A stretch of DNA of 64,000 bases from Brachybacterium muris (GTDB taxonomy: Bacteria; Actinomycetota; Actinomycetes; Actinomycetales; Dermabacteraceae). Shown here piece by piece: positions 26,165 through 33,964 of the stretch (the stretch's first letter is position 1; every line of letters begins with the position of its first letter). A program made the position numbers and the translations under genes. The stretch lies in the NCBI RefSeq assembly GCF_016907455.1, contig NZ_JAFBCB010000001.1:2542001-2606000 (forward strand), given 5' to 3'. Below the pieces are notes generated by a model. The model made no database searches. It was not told where the DNA came from and saw nothing but the letters and a program-made list of their open reading frames with translations.

Positions 26165-26297
26165 TGAGCCACCGCCCCTTTCCGGCGCCGGGTCCCGAGG
26201 GCATCCCCACTGACCGCCCGCGTCTGGCGAGTCCCGCGTTGACCAGCAGGTTCGCGGTCTCCGCCAGTACTCGTCCAGGGATATGCCCGTGCGCGTG

Positions 26298-26372
26298 TAA
26301 ACTGTCCTGATACCGGCTTCGTGCCGGTTATTCATTTCCCGCACACGGGGCGCATGCGCACATGTGCCCCGT
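26298..26372 (+). promoter_or_regulatory. greA leader with possible -10 and attenuator-like hairpins
   Basis: A TAAACT -10-like box (26298-26303) is followed by a hairpin accggc/gccggt (26312-26328) and by a stronger one, 26345-26356 pairing with 26361-26372 (12 bp, one G-U, loop cgca), directly followed by gtattt. The second looks like an intrinsic terminator 60 bases upstream of greA. Between 26165 and 26297 I see nothing else. Confidence 0.5.
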
Positions 26373-26432
26373 ATTTGCGTAGGTGGGGCCCTCTGCTCCG
26401 CTGCGCACCAGAACTTCGACAGGAGTGAACCC

Positions 26433-26921
26433 ATGAGCAGCCAGCCGAATGGCGCCTGGCTCACCCAGGACGCGTACGACCGCCTGGCCAAGGAGCTCGA
26501 GGAGCTCGAGGGCCCGGGTCGCGCCGAGGTTGCGGAGCGCATCGCTGCGGCCCGCGACGAGGGCGACCTCAAGGAGAACGGCGGCTATCACGCCGCCCGT
26601 GAGGAGCAGGGCATGATGGAGGCGCGCATCGCCGACCTCCAGCGCCTGCTGAAGAACGCCGTGGTGGGCGAGGCCCCCAAGGATGACGGCGTGGTCGAGC
26701 CGGGCATGGTCGTGACCATCTCCCTGGCCGGCAAGGAGCGCACCTTCCTGCTGGGCAACCGTGAGATCGCCGACGGCGACGACCTCGAGGTCTACTCGAC
26801 CGAGTCCCCGCTGGGCGCTGCCATCCATGGCAGCTCCGTCGGTCAGACCATCGACTACACCGCGCCGAACGGCAAGTCGTTCCCGGTGGAGATCCTGAAG
26901 GCGAAGCCGTACAAGAGCTGA
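26433..26921 (+). CDS. greA: Transcription elongation factor GreA
   Basis: GreA rescues backtracked RNA polymerase by stimulating transcript cleavage. The 162-residue protein has the N-terminal coiled coil (LTQDAYDRLAKELEELEG) with the acidic tip DEGDLKENGGYHAAREEQG (about 45-63) that reaches the active site, and a C-terminal FKBP-like domain ending in SFPVEILKAKPYKS. The ATG at 26433 has AGGAG eight bases upstream. It is bounded by a hairpin-rich leader and a very strong terminator. Confidence 0.96.
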   Translation: MSSQPNGAWLTQDAYDRLAKELEELEGPGRAEVAERIAAARDEGDLKENGGYHAAREEQGMMEARIADLQRLLKNAVVGEAPKDDGVVEPGMVVTISLAGKERTFLLGNREIADGDDLEVYSTESPLGAAIHGSSVGQTIDYTAPNGKSFPVEILKAKPYKS

Positions 26922-26948
26922 CCGCCCGGCCATGTGGCCACTGCGCTG

Positions 26949-26994
26949 AGAAGAGGGCCCCTTCCCGGTATCGACCGGGAAGGGGCCCTCTTCT
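26949..26994. terminator. Strong bidirectional terminator after greA
   Basis: A perfect 21-bp inverted repeat (26949-26969 and 26974-26994) encloses the tetraloop atcg, with purine-rich start and T/C-rich end on both strands. It separates convergent greA and the AI-2E family gene. Confidence 0.92.
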
Positions 26995-27037
26995 TGGCTT
27001 CGGCAGCAGATCAGCAGCCCTGCCGTGCCGGGTCTTC

Positions 27038-28198
27038 TCAGGCCACGGTGCGGCGGCGGAGCTGCCGGAAGTGGGCTTCGGCCCCAGCATCGAGCCCCAG
27101 TTCGGGGCTGGGATCACGCCCCACCACGTACAGCATCGTGGCGTTGACGAAGGCGATCAGCGGGATCGCGAACAGCGCCCCGGGGATGCCGGCAAGCATC
27201 GCACCGGCGGTGACGCCCAGGAACACGGCCAGCGGATGCATCTCCACGGCCTTGCCCATCAGGAACGGCTGCAGCACGTTGCCCTCGATCTGCTGGACGG
27301 CCAGAACGATGCCCAGCATGATCAGCGCCGATACCCAGTTGTTCAGCACCAGCACCAGCAGTACGGCGATCGCGCCGGAGGCGAAGGCACCGACCAGGGG
27401 GATGAAGCTGAACAGGAACACCAGCAGCCAGATCGGCACCGCGTAGGAGCCGAGGCCCAGCACCACCATGCCGAGCGCGATGCCCACGGCGTCCACGGCG
27501 GCCACCAGGATCTGGGTGCGCACATACGCCGATAGGGCCTTCCAGCCGCGGCGGAACGCCTCATGGGTGGGGATGCGAGCGTCCGGGGGCAGCAACCCCA
27601 CCACCCAGCGCCAGATCGCGGTGCCGCTGGAGAGCAGGAAGAACAGGGTGAACAGGCAGATCACGATGCCGGTCGCCACGTTGCCCAGCACCGCGGCGGT
27701 GCTCAGAGCACTGCTGACGAGCTGGGAGGCGTTCTGCTGAAGCTGGGTGATTCCCTCGTTGATCGCCGAGTTGATCATCGGGTCATCGATCTGGAAGGTG
27801 GTCTGTGCCCAGTCGAGGATCGCCTGGAAGCCGTCGACGGCCTTTGCCTGGATGTCGGCGAACTGGGCGATCAGCTGCCGACCGGCCAGGGTGAACATCC
27901 CGGAGATGACCAGCAGCAGACCGATCAGCGCGATGCCGCTGGATGCTGCACGACCCAGGAAGGTGTACCTGGTGAGGACCTGCACCACGGGCTGAAGCAT
28001 CACGGCCAGCAGGATCGCGATCAGCACCGGGATCACGATGGTGGTGATCTTCAGCAGACCCCACAGCACCAGGGCGATGGCCGCGACGACGATGATCAGT
28101 CGCCATGACCAGGCGGCCGCCCGGCGCACGCCGATCGGGATCTCGTCGACCTCCTGCGGCACAGCGGGGGGACGCGGCGCGGGGCGCAGCTTGGACAT
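27038..28198 (-). CDS. AI-2E family transporter
   Basis: This 386-residue membrane protein has about eight helices in the pattern of the AI-2E/PerM family: a first pair at about 30-75, the soluble helical segment with FAEIQ-like AQFADIQAKAVDGFQAILDW (about 110-140), and a C-terminal block with FLFSFIPLVGAFASG, VQQIEGNVLQPFLMGKAVEMHPLAVFLGV and GIPGALFAIPLIAFVNA. Members export small molecules or act as Na+/H+ antiporters; the substrate is unknown here. It stands alone, convergent with greA. Confidence 0.9.
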   Translation of the reverse strand: MSKLRPAPRPPAVPQEVDEIPIGVRRAAAWSWRLIIVVAAIALVLWGLLKITTIVIPVLIAILLAVMLQPVVQVLTRYTFLGRAASSGIALIGLLLVISGMFTLAGRQLIAQFADIQAKAVDGFQAILDWAQTTFQIDDPMINSAINEGITQLQQNASQLVSSALSTAAVLGNVATGIVICLFTLFFLLSSGTAIWRWVVGLLPPDARIPTHEAFRRGWKALSAYVRTQILVAAVDAVGIALGMVVLGLGSYAVPIWLLVFLFSFIPLVGAFASGAIAVLLVLVLNNWVSALIMLGIVLAVQQIEGNVLQPFLMGKAVEMHPLAVFLGVTAGAMLAGIPGALFAIPLIAFVNATMLYVVGRDPSPELGLDAGAEAHFRQLRRRTVA

Positions 28199-28376
28199 GG
28201 GGATCTCCTTCCGATGGGTCTGGTCGACCCGGTGCCCACTCTAGTGCGGGCCGCGCCCCCACCCCATGCCCCGTGGACGGCACCGACCCTCGATCACGTC
28301 ACGTTCGACGAAGGTCGCCCCCGACTCCGCCGCTCGGCCGACATTTCACGCGGACCCTCCACGATAGCTTTGCCAC

Positions 28377-29273
28377 ATGCACACGCCTCATGCATCCGAG
28401 ACCACCACTCCCCCACCTGGCCCTGCACCGGAACCGGCCGCGCAGCCCGCACAGGGCTCAACGGCCACACCGGGCACGGATGCGGCAGCGCCCCTGTCCG
28501 CGGATCAGGCCGTCGCCACCGATGCCTCCGTGTCGATCCGCGGGCTGCGCAAGTCCTTCAGCGGCACCGAGGTGGTGCACGGGATCTCACTGGACGTGCC
28601 CCGCGGATCGTTCTACGGGATCGTCGGCCCTAACGGCGCCGGCAAGACCACCACACTCTCGATGGCCACCGGCCTGCTGCGACCCGACGCCGGCACCGCG
28701 CACATCAACGGGATCGACATGTGGGCCACCCCGGAGAAGGCGAAGGCCGGGCTCGGCGTGCTGGCCGACGGGCTTCGCACCTTCGACCGGCTCACCGGCC
28801 GCGAGCTGCTCACCTATGTGGGCCTGATCCGCGGCATGGACCCGGACACGGTCACCGAGCGCACCAACTCCCTGCTGGCGGCCTTCGACCTGGCCGGTGA
28901 GGAGGGCAAGCTGGTGGTGGACTACTCCGCCGGCATGACCAAGAAGATCCTTCTGGCCAGCGCCCTGATCCATGCCCCGCGGACCCTGGTGCTGGACGAG
29001 CCACTGGAGGCGGTGGACCCGGTCTCCGCCCAGGTGATCCGGTCGATCCTGACCGACTACGTGCGCAGCGGCGGCACCGTGGTGCTCTCCAGCCACGTCA
29101 TGGAGCTGGTGGAGGGCCTGTGCAGTCACGTCGCGATCATCGCCAAGGGTGAGCTGCTGGCCGCCGGCACCCTGGACGAGGTGCGCCAGGGCGGCAGCCT
29201 GGTGCAGACCTTCATCGACATGGTGGGCGGCGGCGCCGTGGAGGAGGGGAGCCTGGCATGGCTGAAGTCCTGA
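28377..29273 (+). CDS. ABC transporter ATP-binding protein
   Basis: The 298-residue ATPase has about 50 extra low-complexity residues at its N-terminus. It then has Walker A GPNGAGKTTT at 84-93, a Q-loop region reading GLGVLADGLRTFDRLTG, the ABC signature replaced by YSAGMTKKILLASAL, and Walker B TLVLDEPLEAVDP. Its stop lies inside the permease gene (16-bp overlap), so the pair forms one exporter. The signature deviates from LSGGQ but keeps the serine and second glycine. It resembles ABC-2 type drug or bacteriocin exporters. Confidence 0.9.
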   Translation: MHTPHASETTTPPPGPAPEPAAQPAQGSTATPGTDAAAPLSADQAVATDASVSIRGLRKSFSGTEVVHGISLDVPRGSFYGIVGPNGAGKTTTLSMATGLLRPDAGTAHINGIDMWATPEKAKAGLGVLADGLRTFDRLTGRELLTYVGLIRGMDPDTVTERTNSLLAAFDLAGEEGKLVVDYSAGMTKKILLASALIHAPRTLVLDEPLEAVDPVSAQVIRSILTDYVRSGGTVVLSSHVMELVEGLCSHVAIIAKGELLAAGTLDEVRQGGSLVQTFIDMVGGGAVEEGSLAWLKS

Positions 29274-31006
29274 GCACAGCTGACCGACCTGCTGACGGAG
29301 CGGCCGGTGGCGGCGCACCTGTCGACGCCACGGCCGCAGGCACCGTCGAGCACGGCTCGCTCCCCCAGAAGCAGCTGATCCCGCTGCTGATGAAGCTGAA
29401 GTGGGCGCTGTGGAAGCGGTCCTACCGCAAGAACGTCGGCAAGATCATCGGCACCGTCATCGGCGTGCTGTACGCCGGGGGTGGCCTGGTGGGCCTGGTG
29501 TTCGCCTTCATCGGACTCACCATGGCCAGTGGCGAGGGAGCCATGTTCCCCGCCGTGATTCGTGGACTGGGTGCGGTGACCGTGCTGGCCTGGCTGCTGA
29601 TCCCGATATTCGCCTTCGGGCTCGACGACACCTTGGACCCGCGCCGCTTCGCCCTGTTCCCGCGCTCGGCCAAGGAGCTGCAACCGGGCATGTTCGCGGC
29701 CGCGGCCCTCAGCCTGCCCACCCTGCTGACCGCGGTGGCCGTGGCGATCGCGACCGTGTTCGAGGTGATCTGGCTGCTGGCATTCGGAGCGGGCACCCTG
29801 TGGGTGGTCCTCGCGCTGATCGCTCTGATCCCTGCGAACCTGGCCGGGATCGCACTGTGCCTGCTGCTGCCGCGTGCCTGGTTCGCCCATTCCGCTTCCC
29901 GCAGTTCCTCCCGCAGTGGGAGGGAGCTCGGAGGCATCTTCGGCATGCTGCTGTTCCTCGGCGTGATCTACGGGTTCTCGGTCTCGGTCCAGGGCCTCAC
30001 CGACCTCGACTTCGACCTGGTGCGCAAGTGGTCCCTGCTCGCCGTATCTGTGCTGGCCTGGACCCCCTTCGGGGCCCTGTTCGCGATCCCCATGGACCTG
30101 GCGGAGGGCCAGGTGCTGGTAGCCCTCGTCCGGGCCCTCATCGGCGCGGTCACCATCGTCGCGGTGTGGCTGTGGTGGCGGCGGTCCCTGGATCTCGCCC
30201 TCACCTCGGCGCTCACCGGTGACGCCTCCTCCGGGACCGCCAAGGTCACCTCCCTGGTGCCCCGCTGGGTGAAGCCTTCGCCCTTCGGTGCGGCACTGGG
30301 CCGCTCCCTGCGGTACTGGAGGCGCGATACCCGCTACCTCGCGGCGGTCGCGATCTACCCTCTGGTGTACGTGTTCCTGATCGCGATGGGCCTGGTGCTG
30401 CCGGAATCCCGCCCGATGATGCTGGTGATGGCGGTGTTCATGGCCGGGATGACCGGGATCTCCCTGTCCAACGAGATCGGCTTCGACGGTCCGGCCGGCT
30501 GGGTGAACATCACCGCCGGGATGGACGCCCGGGCGAACCTGCTGGGCAGAGTGGCCGCGATCGCCCTGATCATGACCCCAGCGGCACTGCTGGCGATGGT
30601 CGCGATCCCACTGCTGTACGGCGTCCCGCACCTGATCCCGCTGCTCGTGCTGGGCACCGCAGGGCTCATGCTCACCGGTTGGGGGGTCTCCCTGATCGTG
30701 GGCGTGCTGCTGCCGTACCCCACCTCCGCCCCGGGCACCAACCCGATGAAGGACAAGTCCACCTCCAGCGCGAACGCGTTCCTGGCCATGGGCGCCGCAT
30801 CCCTGGGCGTGTTCGTGCCGCAGCTGCCGGCGATCGGCCTGGCCGCCTGGGGTGTGCTGAGCGGTTCCCTGATGATCCAGATCATCGCCGGAGTGGTCGC
30901 CCTGGCCATCGGTGTGCTGATGCTCTGGCTGGGTGTGCGCATCGGTTCGCGTCGCCTGAGCACTCACTCCCCGGAGCTGTTCCAGAAGGTCCGCGACCAC
31001 GTCTGA
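29258..31006 (+). CDS. ABC exporter permease, large membrane protein
   Basis: The 582-residue protein has about 12 hydrophobic segments after an N-terminal tail of 50 residues. A basic loop (LKWALWKRSYRKNVGK) precedes the first helix. It resembles large actinobacterial ABC-2-like transmembrane subunits that pair with a single ATPase. No extracytoplasmic domain or substrate clue is visible. Translation is coupled to the ATPase gene by the 16-bp overlap. A hairpin terminator follows. Confidence 0.8.
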   Translation: MAEVLSTADRPADGAAGGGAPVDATAAGTVEHGSLPQKQLIPLLMKLKWALWKRSYRKNVGKIIGTVIGVLYAGGGLVGLVFAFIGLTMASGEGAMFPAVIRGLGAVTVLAWLLIPIFAFGLDDTLDPRRFALFPRSAKELQPGMFAAAALSLPTLLTAVAVAIATVFEVIWLLAFGAGTLWVVLALIALIPANLAGIALCLLLPRAWFAHSASRSSSRSGRELGGIFGMLLFLGVIYGFSVSVQGLTDLDFDLVRKWSLLAVSVLAWTPFGALFAIPMDLAEGQVLVALVRALIGAVTIVAVWLWWRRSLDLALTSALTGDASSGTAKVTSLVPRWVKPSPFGAALGRSLRYWRRDTRYLAAVAIYPLVYVFLIAMGLVLPESRPMMLVMAVFMAGMTGISLSNEIGFDGPAGWVNITAGMDARANLLGRVAAIALIMTPAALLAMVAIPLLYGVPHLIPLLVLGTAGLMLTGWGVSLIVGVLLPYPTSAPGTNPMKDKSTSSANAFLAMGAASLGVFVPQLPAIGLAAWGVLSGSLMIQIIAGVVALAIGVLMLWLGVRIGSRRLSTHSPELFQKVRDHV

Positions 31007-31049
31007 GCAGGTGCTCCGGCCTGTCCGTCAAGCGACCGGTCACAGACAC

Positions 31050-31081
31050 GCGCCCGTCCCGTCACCCGACGGGGCGGGCGC
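31050..31081. terminator. Bidirectional terminator between the ABC permease and rimI
   Basis: Arms 31050-31062 and 31069-31081 pair over 13 bp with one G-U around a 6-base loop, between convergent genes. Confidence 0.75.
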
Positions 31082-31084
31082 TCG

Positions 31085-31543
31085 TCACAGAGCGCGCTCC
31101 ATGACGATCGCGTCGATGCTCCGACCCCGGATGCGGTAGTAGCCACGCCGGCGGCCGATCTCCTGGTACCCGGCGCGACGGTAGAAGGAGCGGGCACGGT
31201 CGTTGTCCTCCCGCACCTCCAGCAGCATCCGCTGGGCACCGCCGTCGCACGCGGCCTGCTCGCACCATGCCAGCAGGGCGCGGCCGATGCCCCTGCCCTC
31301 GACCAGGGCGCCGATGGTGTGGAGGTCCGCGGTGTCACCGGCCAGCATGATGCCTGCGTACCCGCGCAGCTCCTCCGGGCCATCCTGATCGACGGCGACG
31401 ACGTAGCGCCGGTCGGGATGCTCGATCTCCTCGGCCAACTGGAACACCGTCCAGGCCTCGTCGGGGAACAGCTCGAGCTCGGCGAAGGCGATCGGTTCCA
31501 CGTCCTGGATCGTCGCCGGCCGCAGCGCGAACGTCTCGCTCAC
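31085..31543 (-). CDS. rimI: Ribosomal protein S18 alanine N-acetyltransferase
   Basis: This 152-residue GNAT acetyltransferase has the acetyl-CoA binding loop of RimI (LVEGRGIGRALLAWC, about 79-93) and the C-terminal LEVREDNDRARSFYRRAGYQEIGRRRGYYR signature. RimI acetylates the N-terminal alanine of ribosomal protein S18 and often other proteins. It closes the alr-tsaE-tsaB-rimI run; tsaD, which often comes next in actinomycetes, is not here. Confidence 0.93.
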   Translation of the reverse strand: MSETFALRPATIQDVEPIAFAELELFPDEAWTVFQLAEEIEHPDRRYVVAVDQDGPEELRGYAGIMLAGDTADLHTIGALVEGRGIGRALLAWCEQAACDGGAQRMLLEVREDNDRARSFYRRAGYQEIGRRRGYYRIRGRSIDAIVMERAL

Positions 31544-31545
31544 CC

Positions 31546-32271
31546 TCAGTGTCCCAGCGCGCTCTTGCGGGCGGTGGGCTTGGCGGCGTCCGGGTCCCGC
31601 AGGTACAGCGGATCCGTGCTGGTCAGGTCCTCCCCCTGGGAGTGGAGCAGCGCCGCCACCTCGATCAGGTGGGAGGCGTCCACGTCGTCCAGCTCGGACG
31701 TGGCCGGCAGCAGCTCCGGGTACAGGCGGGTCCCTGAGCCCACCAGCAGCTCGCAGGCCGTGAGGTCAGCGGCGACCTCGGCCGGTGGGGCGACCGCGGG
31801 GCCGGCCTCGCGCAGCACCGTGCCGTCGGTCAGGCGGCGGTAGCGGGAGTGGTAGACCTCGCGGCGGCGTGCGTCCAGGGCCACCGCGACCGTGCGCTCG
31901 GGCAGCGGGCCGGCACCATCCGGGGCTCCGGCCGAGTCCGCCTCGGTGAGCGCCTGATGCGCCAGGGCATCCAGTGAGCACACCCCGTGCAGCGGGATCC
32001 CCAGCACGGCAGCGATGGATCGGGCAGCGACCAGCCCCACCCGCAGCCCGGTGAAGGGCCCGGGGCCTCGCCCCACCACGATGCCGTTGAGCTGGGAACG
32101 GGCGATACCCGCGTCCTGCAGGACGGCGTCGATCAGGCCCAGCAGGACCTCGTCGTGGTGGCGGGCCCGGGCATCGGAGCGCACGTGCCGCACGTCGAGG
32201 TCCAGGCCGTCGAGGTCACCCCCCACGATCGCGACGGACACGGCTCCGGAGGTGTCGATCCCCAGCAGCAT
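31546..32271 (-). CDS. tsaB: tRNA threonylcarbamoyladenosine biosynthesis protein TsaB
   Basis: TsaB is the ASKHA-fold partner of TsaD in forming t6A37 of tRNA. The 241-residue protein has the N-terminal LLGIDTSGAVSVAIV strand-loop, HHDEVLLGLIDAVL, and the VGRGPGPFTGLRVGLVAARSIAAVLGIPLHGV core typical of the family. The ATG at 32271 shares one base with the tsaE stop (TGATG), so the longer upstream frame is not used. The rimI gene starts two bases after its stop. Confidence 0.93.
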   Translation of the reverse strand: MLLGIDTSGAVSVAIVGGDLDGLDLDVRHVRSDARARHHDEVLLGLIDAVLQDAGIARSQLNGIVVGRGPGPFTGLRVGLVAARSIAAVLGIPLHGVCSLDALAHQALTEADSAGAPDGAGPLPERTVAVALDARRREVYHSRYRRLTDGTVLREAGPAVAPPAEVAADLTACELLVGSGTRLYPELLPATSELDDVDASHLIEVAALLHSQGEDLTSTDPLYLRDPDAAKPTARKSALGH

Positions 32272-32813
32272 CAGTTCTCCTGCTCGATCTGTTCGGTGGG
32301 AAGGCCCGCTGCGTCGAGCGCTCGGGCCAGGTCGGTGACCGCGCCCTCGTCCCACCGGGGACCTGCCGGGGTGAGGCGCAGGGTGCGGGGTTCCTCGGGA
32401 AGGTCGGGATCGTCCACCTGGTCGGGGCGCTCCAGCTCCACCAGCAGGTGGGACGAGGTCAAGTGCTCCACCCGGTCACGGCCCCATTCGACCACGGTCA
32501 CGGCGTCGTCGAGGTCGGCCTCGAGGTCGAGGTCCTCCAGGTCGGCGCTCCCACCGAGGCGGTAGGCGTCCACGTGCACCAGCGCGGGCCCGCCGCTCAG
32601 GGAGGGGTGCACGCGGGCGATCACGAAGGTGGGCGAGGCCACGGGGCCGCGCACGTCGAGGCCGGCGCCGAGCCCCTGGGTGAAGGTGGTCTTGCCGGCG
32701 CCCAGCGGGCCGTCCAGGACCAGCAGGTCACCGGGGCGCAGCACCCCGGCGATCACCTGGGCGGCGAGCCGGGTGCCCTCCGGGTCCGTAGTGCGCAGTT
32801 CGAGGACACTCAC
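32271..32813 (-). CDS. tsaE: tRNA threonylcarbamoyladenosine biosynthesis ATPase TsaE
   Basis: TsaE hydrolyses ATP to reset the TsaB-TsaD complex. The 180-residue protein has Walker A GPLGAGKTT at 35-43, the following FTQGLGAGLDVRGPVASPTFVI switch segment, and VHVDAYRL. It is longer than minimal TsaE because of a variable C-terminal part. The GTG at 32813 overlaps the alr stop (GTGA). Confidence 0.94.
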   Translation of the reverse strand: MSVLELRTTDPEGTRLAAQVIAGVLRPGDLLVLDGPLGAGKTTFTQGLGAGLDVRGPVASPTFVIARVHPSLSGGPALVHVDAYRLGGSADLEDLDLEADLDDAVTVVEWGRDRVEHLTSSHLLVELERPDQVDDPDLPEEPRTLRLTPAGPRWDEGAVTDLARALDAAGLPTEQIEQEN

Positions 32814-33964
32814 CCACGGACCTCCCGCGGCACGCGCGCGTTGATCGAGGTGAGGATCTCGTAGGGGATGGTGCCGGCGGCCTCTGCCCAGTCGTCGGCG
32901 GTGGGGCCCTGGGGGACATCGCCGAACAGGATCACCTCGTCACCGGCCTTCGCGGTGCTCTCAGGGCCCAGGTCCAGCACGATCTGGTCCATGCTGATGC
33001 GGCCGATCTGGGGGACCACGTGGTCGCCGTCGGCGGTGCGCACCAGCACGGAGACCTTGGTGCTGGCGGCGCGGTGCAGGCCGTCGGCGTAGCCCATCGG
33101 CACCAGGCCCAGGCGGGTGGTGGCCGCGGTGGTGTGCAGGCGGCTGTAGCCCACGGTGTGCCCAGCCGGCACCTCCTTGACCAGGGCGAGGCGGCTGGTG
33201 ACGGTCATCGCGGGGCGCAGCTCGAGGTCGGTGGCCACCGGCGGGTAGCCGTACATCGCGATGCCGGGGCGCACCAGGTCGCGGTGCAGGTCGGGGCGGG
33301 ACAGCAGGGCCGCGGAGTTGGCGAGGTGCTGCAGCGGGATGGGGCCGAACTCCTCGGTGATGGCGGCGACGGTGGAGTCGAAGACCTCCGCCTGCTGATC
33401 GGTGGCGGGGGAATCGATGTCGTCGGCATCGGCGAGGTGGGTCCAGGCGGCGACCAGCTGCACGTGGTCGTCCTCCCGGGTGGCCTGCACCACGGGCCTC
33501 GCCTGCGCGGGCAGCACGCCGTTGCGGCCCATGCCGGTGTCGATCTTCAGGTGCACGCGGGCCCGGCGGTCCACGCTGCGGGAGGCGTCGATGACCATCC
33601 GCAGCATCTCCATCGATCCCACGGACACATCGATGCCGGCGGCGACGAGCTCCGGCAGCAGCGCTTCGGCGGTGCGCGGCTCGTACATCCAGGTGAGGAT
33701 TGGGACGTCCAAGCCGGCGTGGGACAGGGCGAGCGCACCGGCGGGATGGGCGACGCCGAGCCAGGTCGCGCCCCCTTCGAGAGCGGCGCGGGCGGTAGCG
33801 AGCATCCCGTGGCTGTAGCCATCGGCCTTGACCACGGCCATCAGGGCGGTCTGCTCGTCGAGCTTCGTCTTGAGGGCCCGCACGTTGTCGGTGATAGCCG
33901 ACGGGTCCACCACGGCGCGGTTGGGGATCTGCCGGGGGTCCTCCGCCGGGATCGGGACGCTCAT
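32810..33964 (-). CDS. alr: Alanine racemase
   Basis: Alr supplies D-alanine for peptidoglycan. The 384-residue fold-type III PLP enzyme has the cofactor lysine Lys46 in AVVKADGYSHG, IDTGMGRNGV, HLANSAALL, RPGIAMYGYPP, the second catalytic tyrosine in VGYSRLHTT, and IGRISMDQIVLDLG near the C-terminus. It overlaps nnr upstream and tsaE downstream by 4 bp each, an operon with strong coupling. Confidence 0.96.
   Translation of the reverse strand: MSVPIPAEDPRQIPNRAVVDPSAITDNVRALKTKLDEQTALMAVVKADGYSHGMLATARAALEGGATWLGVAHPAGALALSHAGLDVPILTWMYEPRTAEALLPELVAAGIDVSVGSMEMLRMVIDASRSVDRRARVHLKIDTGMGRNGVLPAQARPVVQATREDDHVQLVAAWTHLADADDIDSPATDQQAEVFDSTVAAITEEFGPIPLQHLANSAALLSRPDLHRDLVRPGIAMYGYPPVATDLELRPAMTVTSRLALVKEVPAGHTVGYSRLHTTAATTRLGLVPMGYADGLHRAASTKVSVLVRTADGDHVVPQIGRISMDQIVLDLGPESTAKAGDEVILFGDVPQGPTADDWAEAAGTIPYEILTSINARVPREVRG

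Noticed and set aside
29126-31000. A 624-codon open frame on the minus strand opposite the ABC permease
   Set aside because: It is rich in His, Gln, Gly and Arg with no domain, and it lies entirely opposite a well-supported membrane protein; typical of high-GC antisense frames.
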